Shown here: positions 25,362-38,760 of the stretch, piece after piece | How the letters are laid out: each line of letters opens with the position of its first letter | How positions within the stretch are numbered: the stretch's first letter is position 1 | Source: Callipepla californica brunnescens | Taxonomy: Eukaryota > Chordata > Aves > Galliformes > Odontophoridae | Assembly: GCA_023055505.1 (NCBI GenBank) | Contig: JALIRH010000001.1 | Span: 120,563,723-120,627,722 of the forward strand | Direction: 5' to 3' | DNA: 64,000 bases | Notes under the pieces: model-generated | The model's database searches: none | Seen by the model: only the letters and a program-made list of their open reading frames with translations | Told to the model about the DNA's origin: nothing | Position numbers and translations under genes: made by a program

Positions 25362-27252
25362 TGAAGATATGCCTAGATAAACCCGGCCTCGTTACAGTGG
25401 GGAAATAGTGTGAGCCTCGTAGGGCAGACTGAAGACCAGGTATTTATCCACTGGTTAACAAGCAGTCCTCCATGGCTTTGCTGCTTTTCGTAGTCATTAA
25501 AGTTGGATCAGAAGTGAAATTAGCATCTTTCTGTTTTCAGTGAAAACACTTTCTTAAAAGTTATTGCACAGCACATTGAAGCCAATGGAAAAGCTGTTGC
25601 CTGTAGGAGTGTGGGTCAATTCACATCCATTCACAAGTAATGTTTAGTTTAAGATTTTGTATCAGCTAATGGTAATGGCTGGATTTTTTAGTATCAGTTC
25701 TGTTGTATGAATTAACAGTGGACACAGTATTTCAGAAAGTACCCACTAGAGCAGCACAAAGTTGTGCACTCCACTGAATTAAGCGTATTTTCTATATTGT
25801 AATCAGTAGATAAGGAGACCAAGAGGAATGAACCTTTAAAGATGAAAGTCAGAGCAAATGCATCTTCATTTTCCAGTGCCTTTTTTCATCTGGAATTGTG
25901 CAGATTATCACATGCCCATGCACACATACACACAGAAACATAGTTCTCATATATCTTACCAGACAATGTCATATCCTATTGGTCAAATAGCACCAGGGTT
26001 AACACAATATGTGTGATAAAAATTGATTTCCTTGGGCTTATTGGTGTCAACCTTACAAAACAAAGTCTCATGTTAAATTCATGTCATGCCCAAGGCCACC
26101 AAGATAAAAAATCCATCCTCGAATAATGTTCACATAATTCCTCCTCTAGAACATCATTTTCTTCATTTAGGGGTAAGGATGTCTTTGTAAAAGCTGAGTG
26201 TTACATCAGCTGTCACATGGATTAGGTCTGTTCCTCTCTAAATGAGGCTTGCTCCCCTTTAATGCCTGGGAAGTCACTGGTTTGTCTTTTTCTTAGATTT
26301 AAAATGCATACAAGGAAGAACAAGAGGACTAAACCTGAGGATATGACGTGAAACTGAAGAATATCCATGTATTTTACATCTTAATGGCTTAAGGGGAAAG
26401 ATCAGCAACAGGCTGTATGCTACCATAAATGATCTTCCTTCAGCTGGGAGCTTCTTCTTCTCATGTCTTTTGGAGTTCAGTGAGAAACATTAGTCTGGGG
26501 CAACTGAAATTTTGGGCTTCAAAAGTAGACTTCACAAGATGCCATCAGAATCTGGTCTGGTTCAATACTCAAGTTGCAAACCTATTCCCAAAAGGCTTAC
26601 TTTGTCTCTTAACAGTCATTGAAAGCCAGGAAATGTTTTGTACCAGCAGCAATTTCATCCTCAGCCTTCCAGAACTGTAACACACTGATCTGTGAACTTG
26701 TGATCTTCCCCATTTTATTCGCATGCTGAGAAGTTTTCTCTCTGAGGGAATAAAGTATGTGCAGCACTGAGCTCATATACAAGGCTGTCAGAGGCTCTGC
26801 TTTGTGGATTGGGAAGGAATAAGTGAACTTCAGAACACAAAAGCAATAACAAGAAACTTATCATTGCACAGCATCAAGTGTTCGATGTCATTTGGATTGT
26901 GAGTGCAGATTTTAGCCTACCCATTCCCAAGATGAACTCCCCCTTTAAAATATTCTAGGCTTTTAATTATTATTATTAATAATAATACTGAAAGACTAAA
27001 GCTGACAAATCATATAAAATAAAAGTATTCAGGATTACCATTTTACTCCCTTTCCCTTTGGTGTAGAGACCCCATGTGGTGGGGGAAAAAAAGGTAATAC
27101 TAGAGATGAGCCGTAGTTACTTTCGCTGGGAATCCACTTCTTCAAAAGTCAGAACATCTTTGTTGTGGTAGGTAAATGGAAAACAAAAACAAAACAACAA
27201 CAAAAAACACATGGTAAGGTGGAGGGAAAAATCTCCCAGTAAACAAAAAAAG

Positions 27253-27655
27253 TAGAATCATAGAATCATAGACTCACCAATGTTAGAAAAGACCTCCCAA
27301 GTTCATCCAGTCCAACCATCTACCTACCACCAAACTAAATCACATCCTTTAGTACAGCATCTGAACATTTCTTGAACATCTCCAGGGACAGTGACTCCAC
27401 CACCTCTCTGGGCAGACCATTCCAGCACCTGACCACTTGTTTGGAAGAGCATGTTTTCTTAACGTCCAACCTGAATCTCCCCTGACACAACTTGAGGCTG
27501 TTCCCTCTGGACCCATCTCTAGTTTCACAGGAAAAGAGGCCAACCCCCATCTCACCACAACATCTTTTCAGGTAGTTAAGGTTTCCCCTGAGCCTCCTCT
27601 TCTGCAGACTAAACAATCCCAGTTCCCTCAGCTGCTTCTCATAAGTCTTGTCCAA
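27253..27655 (-). mobile_element. CR1 LINE, 5'-truncated copy (reverse)
   Basis: Starts agaatcatagaatcatag. The minus strand still encodes a stretch of CR1 ORF2 C-terminus over about 27335-27655, including [29 protein letters not shown] and [17 protein letters not shown]. It is nearly uninterrupted, suggesting a relatively young copy. Confidence 0.92.
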
Positions 27656-30600
27656 CTTGTATTTCAAATATGAATTCACACTTACAGCCTGATTGTTGAA
27701 AAATAGACTTAGCTTGTTCCCCTGGGCAACCAGAGATCCATCAAACTTGTCTCATCTCTGGGATCTGTTTAGGATCTAACTTTTAGCCACTTTTCTGCTC
27801 ACATCAGCACTCAGTCTTGATCAGATACACGGACCAAGGGAGAGACTGAAGGAACTTAAAACTTGCCTTCTAGCTTTTGTTTCAAACTTGGCCAAAAACA
27901 GTGGAAGTGGTGATATCATCGTCTGTCTCTGGCCATTAGATCACAAAATGTTTGGTCTGATTAGATCATGTCTCAAGCTTAGAACAGCGTAGGTTCAGTG
28001 GTGTGAGAAGCAGTCCACAGTCTTCAATGACCCTCTTTCTCTCATATCAGTTCTTCTAGCGTCGGTTCCAAGTTATGGACCTCTTAAAGAGCCATGGGAA
28101 GACTATTCTGTTCTCTGTTTATTTTCTACAATAATTAGTGCTAATTCCCAGCATGCCAATTTTAGTTCAGCATTCTTTCCTATCTCCAGTGTGACCTCAG
28201 CAGTCCCACCACAAGCTCAAAAGTTCTTTATGTTTGGATCAATTACCTTCTGTGTTGTGGACTTTTCTGACTGAAAACAGCATGTACCAGACTGTGAGGT
28301 TCGTGTTAACTTGGGTAATATAAAGGATAAATGATTTACAGCACCACAACAAACTGCTATACTCTGTGGTTAAATCAAGTCACTGTTAAAACTGTGTGTT
28401 TTGAGGATGGCTAAGCAATTAGCACGTTTGCTTGCATCAGTGAAAATGTATGCATCTCTGATGACCAAATTTTGGCTACTTCTATGCTTTTGAAAGGAGG
28501 AGCCTTGCAGTTTCTGGACTTAAATCTTTTGACCACATAGATGTCCTCAGTTTTGTGAGTCTTGAGCTCAGCTTCAGAACATTCTCTCTTTTTGCAATAA
28601 TACTGCCAGAATATCAACAAGATTGTGCATAGTCAGGCTGTGTTGTCATCTACCCTGATGGAGTTAAATCAAGACTCTTCCCTTTAACTTCACTCATTTT
28701 TCTGGGAAAGGATGGTTCTACCTACCATGACATGGCTTCTAGACTGGCATTAAGTCAATTCCATGTTGGTGGTGGTGTGTAGTTCCTGCCACTGTGACCC
28801 TACACTCTGACCCTACTAGAGCTCATGTTGAATAGAGTTTCTGCAAGGAGTTGCTGGGTGTTTCCAGCTTTCTGAAGTCATGTTTCATTCCAGTATAAAA
28901 TGGATGAGATGAAATACTGGGAGAAACAATCTCAGAGTCAGTAAAATTGGATAATGTAACCTAGAATAGAATAAAATAACCTAAAACCAGGAATCATCAG
29001 TGTATCAATGAGTACTGAAGACTGTAAATCCATGGTTTAATAGCTAGACTGAAGTGGATTCAATTTATTATTACTTCTCTGCCCCCTCCAAGTTCCAAAA
29101 TGGACGTGCCCTAAAAACTGTCATCACAATTTGCACTGATGAACACCTTTATAATGATCATGGCAGATAAAAATTTGAAAGGGTTTTGGAGAAAGCATTT
29201 CTTTTCCTTAAAGGTGGTCCTTCCAGACCGATGTTGAGGCAGCACAGAGAAAAGATCCCATCTGAATGTATAGACAGAGACGTCTCTGGATACGTCAGCC
29301 CCACACATTTCATACAACGTTCTGTGTCTCTTTCTGAAAAAGCAAGGAGAAAGATGAGTAACATTGATGTTTCAAAGTTTTTTGGTAGTAAATAGTCTGA
29401 GGTAAAAGAAAAACCTGTATAGTCGTGCTGAGCTCAGAGTAAGGGAATCCCAATCAAATCTAACTTGTAATTACTTCTGCACACGCATTAGAAAATGCTG
29501 TTAAAATTATTTTAGACAAAACCAAACTGCACAGAATTAAAAAATAAATTAGGTCTTTTTAATGACCGTAAGCATGAGCAAAAGGCTTTACTGCCAAGTG
29601 ATCTCTTTATGGACACAGGGAGGAAATTAAAATCAGCCCAGAGAAGAATCCGTGTTAGGAACTTCATTTAATACACTAGGAATTGTTTCTTCTCTGGAAA
29701 GCTTTAACTCACATCCCAGAAAGCACAGAGATCCAATTAAACTTCAAAGAGGAAAACATAATCCTGTACTTTGGGATATTTATTTTTATTCAACAAATCC
29801 TAGCTCGGAGACTGAAGGCCGTCAGTACCTGGCATTTCGTGTCCTGCTATTCAACAGCAAGAGACAGTTTCAAATAAAGTTCAGAATAATAAATAAAGGG
29901 AAGATTGACAGGAATACAAAAGTAAATCACAGCTATAGAGGAGATGCCACAGACAAAATGTGATGGTCAGTCGGTAACATTTAAGGCAAGGATGAAGATT
30001 GGGTATAGATGCTGTAGAAAATAGAGGCAGATAAAAGACAGGAGTCTGGTTTAATGGAACTTCACCTCACGGAGTTAAAGCGTTTCAGATGGAAACTGGG
30101 AAACCTTTATGCAAATATGGATCAAACTGAAATTGCACTTAGAAAGGAGATTTTCTTAAATTCATGATAACTGTATGTTGTGCAGCCATGTAGGTTGGAT
30201 AAGAGCTTTGATCCATTATCATGGGGATCACTAATGACTCCTCCCGTCCTCACTGCTACTATTTCCCAAGAGTCCCCCTGTACTAGGTGCTGTACTTTTA
30301 CAGCGTAAATGACTCAGTCTGGAAGGACAAACAGATATCAGTGGATGAAAATGACCATACCCAGCTCATTCTTTGCCCCTTTTAGAGTTTGAAGGCAGTT
30401 CCCAGGGCACTTACGAGGCAGATCTCCTGGATCTTCTTGCTCTGAGGACTTTTAATCTCCAAGTTAGCTCAGATCCACTTAGGTTCCTGATCCAAGTCCC
30501 CGGAGAGATGACACCTAGATAGGGATTTGAAGAAACCTTTCAGTTAAACACAGGGCTGCTTATGCAGGCAAAGATCTAAATAGCAAGAGGAGAATGGGGG

Positions 30601-31002
30601 AAAGAGATGAATCAGGGTTAAGCTTTTGTGTCTAGCTGAGGGACACAGATAGGTGCCTTCTTTTATTAGGGATTTCTACCAAACTTGCTCCTGGATGGGT
30701 GCTCCTGCAGGGCTTCAGGTGCAGCAGGTTAAAACCAAGATGTCCCGAGTCACCTTTCAAAGCAGTGCTCCTCACTTCACCCGGTGAGGGTCAATAGCAG
30801 AGCTGATGGATTCATTTTCTGTTTCTGGAAGGCAGCCTTTAATCTTTATTTCATCATCCATGGAAATAAAAGTGTTACCTTCTAGGTATATTCTGAGCTA
30901 TGTAAGATGCACTGAGATCCTTGAGCAGTGTGGAAAGTGTTCTCAGTAGCAGTGGTTTAACTGCACTTGTAAAAGCAAACAGCTTTTCTACTTAACTGCT
31001 GT

Positions 31003-31260
31003 AAATAATAATTACTTAAATATTAGTATTACTTACATAATTGATATATTTTAAATAGGACCAAGTAAACAGCTTATTTCTGCAAAGGCATTAAAAATGC
31101 AGATCTTGCAACTCTTAAATTAATTGTCCGAGGTAATAATTATCACTTACACATTAGTATTACTTAAGTAGTCAATACGTTTTGAAAACAGTATGTCAAC
31201 AGTTCGTTTTTATAATGGCATTAAATTATGCAGACCTTGCTTTGGGTTGCAAGCTCTGAA
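31003..31260 (+). repeat. Diverged 130-bp tandem duplication (two copies)
   Basis: Copy 1 (about 31003-31133) and copy 2 (about 31134-31260) share, in the same order: taataatta, attagtattactta (31022 and 31153), a ttgatatattttaaa / tcaatacgttttgaaa block, a taaacagctt / caacagttcg block, ggcattaaa (31087 and 31217), atgcagatcttgc / atgcagaccttgc and gcaactct / gcaagctct. The offset is 130-131 throughout. The many substitutions show it is old. Not a recognised transposon. Confidence 0.8.
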
Positions 31261-33048
31261 GGAAAAGAGAAATGACCTTCAGTCAGTGACACTGCCACAA
31301 GCTGCAGGCCTGTTCCCAGTGCTTACTGGAGAGGGATGCTCTTGGGAGGATTCCCTGCTGGGATGGCACGCTGTCACTGGGATGGCAAGGACAGAGCATT
31401 CGGATCTCTCTTTCTGTGCTTTGTCTTGCTCTGCCATTTAAACCTGTCCTTACAATGTTTTTTGAACAGCTAATTAGCACTGTACTTCCTTCAGTTTCAG
31501 CCCAGGAGTTCATATCTCACTCCGGAGTTATCAAATCACATAAACGAGAGTTTCATCGCACTGGAAATAGCGTTTCATCACAAAACGCGTACTTAGTACT
31601 CACGCTGATCATGGACCTTTTGTTTCTGTCCATCCGTATTTCTATATCGGATGCTTTTCCCCAGAAACTCCCCATAATTTGCCTTGTAAGGTGGGTTAGG
31701 AAAACAAGACTCAGCTCTTCACCAGCCACAGCCTTTCAGCTCTGAGCTGTGCCTCCCTCCTGTCCCTCTTTTCTGGAAAAATCTGCCTGAGGCTGAAAAT
31801 TGCCTCGGATGAGACAACTCGGATCTGGAAAATCCCAGTTAAGGCAGATCTTTTAATTATTAAATTTTCCGTTAATGCGTTGAAGGTCAGTGGAACTGCC
31901 CCAGTTTTCAGGGAGCTCTGAGCAATTTCACCTGATCTAATATTTTAGCACTAAATCCATATTTATTAAAGGATTTAGCAGGCAGGTCAGAAGCTGCTAA
32001 ATCTCTGATTCTGCATCACATGAATGCTAAAGAAAAATTTTCATCTGCATTGCTGTTCTCTAAGCTGGAGAGCTTTAAACTGTTGTCAAGCCAATTTTAG
32101 GATTTTAGGGTAGAGGTAAACATGTAAAAATGGATTTGCCATAAATTAAGCACAAATTGACATCATTATCCCTCTTTCTCAACCCAATTCTTTAATGTAA
32201 TGTGAAAATAATATGAAAGTCTGGATTATGCCACATCCTGTGTTGGAAGCTACCGTGTCTGTTACATCAATTAAAAAGGGCAATGAACAAAGCATTACAC
32301 TGGTGGCTAGTGTTTGATAGATTCCTTTCCCCATTTTTCTTCTGAAATATCAAAGGCAACACAGCAGACATTTTATTCTTAAGGGGACAGATTTGGGTCA
32401 GTTTTTAGCAGGATATGCAAAAGAAAGAAAAAAAGTCAGGTACAAGGTTTTTATTTGTATGAGTAATTGCTTTAGTATTCTTATTTCTGAACTATTGTTA
32501 ATGGACTGTGACCTCATTACACCTGGCAGAGTGCAAACACAGAACAAAATGCATAATCTTGGCCTCAGATAGCTGAGATCCATAAGCATTAAGCAAACAA
32601 CAGCAGACAATGGCATGCTGATGAAGGCAGAATAAAACCAGAACACAGTTTTGGTCCATACAATACACAGAAGTAAAGGTGCATCAGTGGTCACTGTCAA
32701 GATTTTGGGTAGGTTTCCAAGGTGGTATCAGATTTTTAAGAAAGCCCTGAGCAATACTGAGGCAGTTTTACATACCAGAGGGAAGAAGTCTCACCTCAAA
32801 TGTCGAGGGGATAAGGCAGGAAAAAAAAAAGCCAAACAACCCAGTACCTTTGTCCAAGAACTAACTGGCAGACCGTAGTGTCTAGTGTTCTAGGCAGGCT
32901 CTCTGCTGGAATGAGGGGTGGTGAAATGGAGTAGGTCTTGAAACCAAAAATAAATAAATCCATTCTTGTTGATTATTCGCATGAAAAATAACCAGAATCC
33001 TGTTAGGAAAAGGAGAGATCAAAGCTCACATTTTTGGGGAGGCTGTTA

Positions 33049-33705
33049 GCTGACAGCCAACTGAACATGAGCCAGCAGTGTGCCTTGTATCAGAAATGGC
33101 CAGCAGCATCTTGCCTTGTATCAGAGGTAGTGCAGCCAGCAGGAGCAGGGGGTGATCACCCCTCTGCACTTGGCACTGGTTGTGTTCTGGTACCTCGAGT
33201 TGCTGTGTTCAGTTTTGGGCTCCTCACTACAAGAGAGACATTGAAGCCCTGGAGAGTGTCCAGAGAAGGGCTACAGAGCTGTGAGGGGTATGGAGCAAAG
33301 GTCTGATGATGGGGAGAGGCTGAGGGAGGGAGCTGGGATGGTTCAGTCTGGAGAAGGCTCAGGGGAGACATTATTTCTGTCTACAATTCCCTGAAAAGAG
33401 TTTGTGAGGTGGGAGTTTTCTTCTCCCACTTAGCTAGTGATAGGATGAGAGGGAATGGCCTCAAGTTGTGTCATGGGAGGTTCAGGTTGGGTATTAGGAG
33501 AACCTTTTTCTCAGAAGGAGTGGCAATGCAGTGGCATAGGCTGCCCAGGGAGGTGGTGGTGTCACTGTCCCTGGAGGTGTTCAAGAAAAGAATAGACGTG
33601 GCACTGAGAGATGTGTTGAGTGGGCACGGTGGGGATGGGTTGATGGTTAAACTAGATGATCTTGTGGTCTTTTCCAACCTCAATGGTTCTGTGATTCTAT
33701 GATTC
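33049..33705 (+). mobile_element. CR1 LINE, 5'-truncated copy
   Basis: Begins gctgacagccaactgaacatg and runs through ctgtgttcagttttgggctcc, ggagaaggctcaggggaga, gaatggcctcaagttgtgtc and gctgcccagggaggtgg to ttttccaacctcaatggttctgtgattctatgattc. Plus-strand translation over 33409-33700 gives CR1 ORF2 C-terminal residues such as RLPREVVVSLSLEVFKKR. The first 80 bases contain a local repeat of tgccttgtatcaga, at 33080 and 33111. Confidence 0.92.
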
Positions 33706-35740
33706 ACCATTCCTGAATGGCATTGTCTTTTCCCAAGAATCTCTGATGGACCTGAGGCTTCCATAGATTAATCACCGAAAACTCAAAGTCTAGGTAATTC
33801 CTTCAGAGGTGCATGGGCTGACTGTGCCTTGTAAGGACAGTGAGGTTCACGTCCACGTTTAGAATTGGGTGGAGTTAGCAAAACTCCCAATTTGCTCAGA
33901 AGATCCCCTTCCTTCAAGGAGCTGCAGGCAGCCCTATGGGCTGGATGGCAGGATGAAGTAAAACACAATGCACCACTAGGAAGGGATAAAGCATGGATAA
34001 TCTATTCATACAAACTGTAAAGGAGATTAGAGATGAAAGGAAATACTTAGTCACCTTTTGGGAACAGCTGGTGTGAAAATATTTAACAGGCAGTGCTTTA
34101 ATGCACGAGCACCGCATCCTCAGTTAGCTTAAATAGGCAGAGCAGCGTAATGCAGCCAGCCAGTCTGTGAACACTGGTATGGGAGAATTAACAGCTTTCC
34201 TTCTCATTTGCTCACATAGATCAGATGCTAGCTAATCATGTCCTCTAATTTTAACAACGAAATTGGGAAATGTACCAAAAAAATACAGCTTGTACTAAGA
34301 ACGGAGGTGGCAAATTCTGTCTCTGGGACTGATAGAGGAACGGTTCACCTGTCCTCTTCTGCAAATCAGTAGCCTTCAGCTGCCTGAGAAGACCTGCGTT
34401 TAAGTGCGAGCTTAATCTGACATCCATCTTGATTATTTCTTTGAATGCCACCAAATAAAGTAAAAGCTACTCCGTCGGTTTAATCACCAGTGAGATATCT
34501 GTGAGCCCTGGGGAGCTCCGTGATGTAAGGGCTGGTGCATACAGCACGATGCGTGTTGTAGGGCTATCTGTATTGGATGGTTCCCATCTATCTTTAACCT
34601 GGCAGCTAAGTGGAAGATTTAGTTTTGGGAGTTCCTGGCTCTTGGTTCCCTGTCAGAAATAATTAAACTGTGTTTTAGGGAGACTGTCTTTAAGTAGTTT
34701 GCTTCACAAGCGTTTTTCACAGCTGAGGTTCTCTGTTACTGTTTTTGGGGCCTGGGAATGCACACTACCTTATGTATCCCTGATATACAACTCATGTGTT
34801 TACAACCTGGAGGTGCACACTCCAGTGGGATGATTGTGGTCTCAGCAGGTGGGTGACGAAACCCAAAGCATCCCCAGCATTGTGGTTCTGGATTAGGCCA
34901 TAAACACATGGCCTCAGCCTGTTCCTTGGCAGCACGTTGTCTGAGAAATAGTTCAGCCGAGATGTAAACATCCTCATGGGTTTTCCATCCCTTTTCATAG
35001 GAGCATCTCCACAGAGATTCTGCCTTTCAGAAAGTGCTTTTTTTATTTAATCTCTTCACCGTTTTTGAATGTCACTCCATTATCCTAGTTTCACACCTTT
35101 AAATAACTCCAAGAAGGCTTCTGAATATCACTCAAAATAGCTTCCTTTTGTCCCTGCCTTTTCTATTTTTCTTTTTATTTCCAGCCTGTAGATATCTTAT
35201 CTTTAGTGAGCTGTCATTTCTCTGACAGACAGGACACGAGACATCAGGATATCCAGGAGGTCCTGTGCTGGTCACAGAGTTCATATGTACATAGAGGACC
35301 ATCACTTTGCTTCTTTATGCCTTGTTTGTCTGCGAAAATAGAAAAAACAGCATATAAAAATACCCACTACTACTCAAACTGATCCATACCCCTGCACTGA
35401 AGAGAAAACACTGAATAGATAAAAGTCTTTAAAATGTTTATATGGACTTTTGGAGTCAAAAGGGGAGAAGTCCTCCAAGCTGCCAGTTTTCTTGCCCACC
35501 AGTGGAGATATTTTGTCTCTTTGGAATTTCAGAGCTTTACAGTCAGCAGTGGAGATTATTTTCACTGCACATCAGTGCATCGGTATCACCATTTTAGTTA
35601 TAGGACCTAAAGATCAAAGCTGGGGAATGGGACATAATGAAAATGAGAACTGAGCTATTAATCTCTAGATTGCTTGGTGAACTGAGAGCAAGCAAAATTG
35701 CATGTTATCTATCCTAACCCAACCTCCCCCTGTTCTAAAG

Positions 35741-35967
35741 GGGAGGTTCAAGGGGATCATATCAGTGTCCATATATCCCTGCAGGAGGTGCAGAGGGGAC
35801 GGAGCCTTGCTCAGGACACCAGGCCACACTGCTGTGTGAAGAGCTGGGGGAACTCCAGGAGCTCTGGACATGGTGCTGGGCACCCTGCTCTGGATGTTGT
35901 CCCTGATGCAGCAGGGCTGGCACCGTGAGGAGCCTCCAGCCTTAAACATTCTGTGATTCTGTGAATT
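35741..35967 (+). mobile_element. Older CR1-type element, internally deleted
   Basis: Pieces matching CR1: gggaggttcaaggggatcat, atccctgcaggaggtgcag, aggacggagcc-like text, then tctggacatggtgctgggca, ccctgctctggatg and cattctgtgattctgtgaattc. The segment between the coding piece and the terminal piece is shortened. Divergence suggests an old subfamily. Confidence 0.72.
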
Positions 35968-36821
35968 CGAGGTATAACGGTCAACACACATGAATAAAGA
36001 ATGGAAACCAGTCAGCTGAGGAGTTGTTCAAATGCAGCACTAGAGCAGGGAAAGAATAATGAGAAGCAGCAGAGGCTACAGCAATACTTTTCTGATTTGG
36101 GTTGCAGTCTCAAGCAGTACTTTCTTGAGGCGTTTCTTCTCAGCTTCTCGGAATTTTAGCATCATAAATCTAGCTTTCAGTTTCATATCTGCTGTTTCCT
36201 TTATCCTCCCCCAGACTTTGTTCATCAGGTCAGCCAAGGAAAACCAACTTTTTTTCTTCCCAGTGCAGATTTAGTACTACAGTAACTGACACATCCTGTG
36301 TGTCCACATAACCACTCTGATCAGCCCACTCTCCATTGCAGTGCTGTCTGACAGTCAGAGAGAAGGGCAGAAAACACACTTCTGGGCTGCAGCCCTTCAA
36401 CAAGCAGATAATTGCACCATCCCTTGTGTTGGCAATGCGCATGGTAGTATGACATTACCTCCCTCACATCTAGAAGCTGTGAAAATCAGTGTCTCGAAGT
36501 AAAAACTTCTGAAAGCAGCACTGGAGTCCTTTTGCATTTCACTTAAACATTGCACAGTGTAACTTTGACTGACTTGCAGTGAGTTTTATGCTCTCTTACA
36601 TTTAGGCAGCAAGTAGTATTTGCAGAGTATTGCCTCCCATCCATGATTTAAGCACCTGAGGTGACCAAATACTTTCACATGCTAAACTCTAAGTGGGACA
36701 GACAAGTTTTCAGTGTCCTAAGCACATCTGAGCTCCACGGTTCTCTCAGTAAGAGATTTACGTACATAGAAACAAGTGTCTAAGAGCATTTGGAGACCTC
36801 TGAGCTACTACAGCAAAAAAA

Positions 36822-36880
36822 GTTGGACTATATGACTTTTAAGGGCCCCTTCCAGCTCAAAAGATTCTGTGATTCTATGA
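36822..36880 (+). mobile_element. CR1 3' end remnant
   Basis: gttggactatatgactttta then agggccccttccagctcaa and aagattctgtgattctatga is a CR1 terminus with its octamer tail; nothing upstream is recognisable. Confidence 0.78.
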
Positions 36881-38540
36881 GCCTGGCTGGAAAGGATTCT
36901 ACCACCCTGAGCTGAAATAAGCAGAAAATAAATACTGTGTTTGCGTTGCGTTTGGAAAATGAGACTTTTTCTTGCCATGCAAAGCAGTGCTGCTGTTCCT
37001 CTCACAGTTGGTCTCAGCATGAGGGGCTGAGGATTTTGTAGCCCTCTCGTATGGGCTGGTGCAAAACTTTCCTCTTGGGGAAGGGTACAGTCCAACCCTA
37101 CTTCACAAGTGTGTCAAACTCCCTGCACTGCTTAAACCTCCTGCTGCTGGTGGTATTAATTAGCAAAACACTAAAGCAAACCTAAGGAAGGCTTGAATTT
37201 CAGTCAGGTGTGATGCTAATGCAGGCTGAGTAGTTCTGAATATTTTATGTGCAGCCAGTGACCTGAAGTAAATGTCTTTTATAATACCAGTCTCCCCACC
37301 ACCACAGGCCTCGAGGCCTGAGTTCTGCTCTTAATACGCTCAGAGGCACTGGGGATGGGCTGGCACAGACAGATATTCACTCTGGGGAAACAGGAGTGGG
37401 AGAAAACAGAGAAAATGTGCTCTGCAGGGTACCCTAGTACCCCCCTTCGTGGGCTTTCAGCCTGGCTGTGCTCAAAATTTTGTCTGTTTGCATCTTCTCT
37501 CTGCTCTCCCCGAAGGGAACTGTTTCCCTATCCCATACAGTCTGTAAATGGCTCAGTCAAGCTATGGGTTTGAATACAAAACGTTTGGGAGAGCTTTCCC
37601 CAGATTGGTTGCAGAAGTCAGAGAGGAGGCAGATTGCACGATAGTCCGAGATACACTCTGAATTGCCACTGGGATTGAAAACAGGAGAGTGTGGTCTGCA
37701 TGAAAGTGGGCGGCCAGGTGATGAGAAGAAATAAAACCATTTCCTTTCATCAGTGGTGTAACGCCGTGTTGGTATTCGGTTTTAATTTTTTCAGTGAAAT
37801 CAGTGCTACATAGCGGCAGTAACAGATACTTTAACACCTCAATCATGAGTATTCCCCCAGACCTCAGATTTTCCAGGCAAGTACAGAGCAGATGAAATAC
37901 AATGTGCTCCCCCAAATCCATGCCAAGGTCTTGCAAGGTTTTGGCTAAATGCTTGGTGCTGGGTCAAAATGATGTGCATATCTGTGTCATGGTGCTCACT
38001 GGGGTTTACAGAGGGTGGGAAAGGCCAGCACCTCTGAAAAGCTAATGTCCTTTATCTCTTTGCCCAGTCCTGACTCCCTGCTTCCATTAACTCCAATAAG
38101 ACTTGGGAACAAGCACCATCCTACAAACCCCAGTTCAGGTAGCTCATAAGAAGAGTGTGGAGGTGCCTCCAGATTCCTGAGAAAGGATTTTTCATGGGGT
38201 AGAAGGAGAACAGAGATGGAGAAGATGAGCATACTCAGCAGAAATAGAAATATTCTGTATTAATATTAAACAGAGAAAGGATTTCTTGAATCCCATCCCC
38301 AGAACCGTGGTTTAACCGGCCATAAACAGGCTTTGCCAGCACTCAACTTCAGCATCAGTAGTTTATCAGCACACGGTTTCCACACTTAACCAGATTTTAA
38401 TTAAATCTGACTTTTGTTCTGCTTATTGGAAGAGCCTTCCCCTTTGGATTTGGTGATCACAAAAGCTCGAGGAGTGCAAGAGAATTAGAAAGCAAGTAGG
38501 GGGATCAACCACTGCAGACCCCTGCAATCCACGTCCGTCC

Positions 38541-38555
38541 TTTTTTTTTTTTTTT
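38541..38555. repeat. Poly-T run (15)
   Basis: Uninterrupted run of 15 T, about 205 nt before the EGF6-7 exon. Confidence 0.88.
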
Positions 38556-38680
38556 GTCATACACTGATTAGGTTCGTATTGTTGGGCAGGATTAGTGCTA
38601 TGGGCTCCAGGAATTCCTTTCATTGCCCCTTAAGGAGAAGTAGTGAAGTGTGGCTGCTTTTCTTCACAATAACATTCTGA

Positions 38681-38760
38681 ATTTCTCTCTCTCCCCCCCC
38701 CCCACCCTCTCCCTTCTCTCCACCCTTATCCCCTCCTCTCTCTTCTCTCCTCTCCCACAG
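38681..38760 (+). promoter_or_regulatory. TENM4: Very long pyrimidine tract and acceptor of the EGF6-7 exon
   Basis: About 78 nt of almost pure C/T (only a few A), including an 11-C run, end in cacag at the exon border. Normal tracts are much shorter. It contains several TCTCT/CTTCT elements of the sort bound by PTB-family splicing regulators. Confidence 0.75.

Larger units (their letters stand above)
19560..38760 (+). other. TENM4: TENM4 19.2-kb intron between EGF4-5 and EGF6-7 exons
   Basis: The largest intron of the window, GT-AG. It contains CR1 pieces at 21740-21823 (-), 23940-23984 (+), 25002-25361 (+), 27253-27655 (-), 33049-33705 (+), 35741-35967 (+) and 36822-36880 (+), an LTR-like block (22846-23190), and an old tandem duplication (about 31005-31260). 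It ends in a long C/T-rich acceptor tract. Between these I see only unique-looking non-coding sequence. An AT-rich part at about 31.8-32.3 kb has many TAAT/ATTA cores. Confidence 0.75.
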
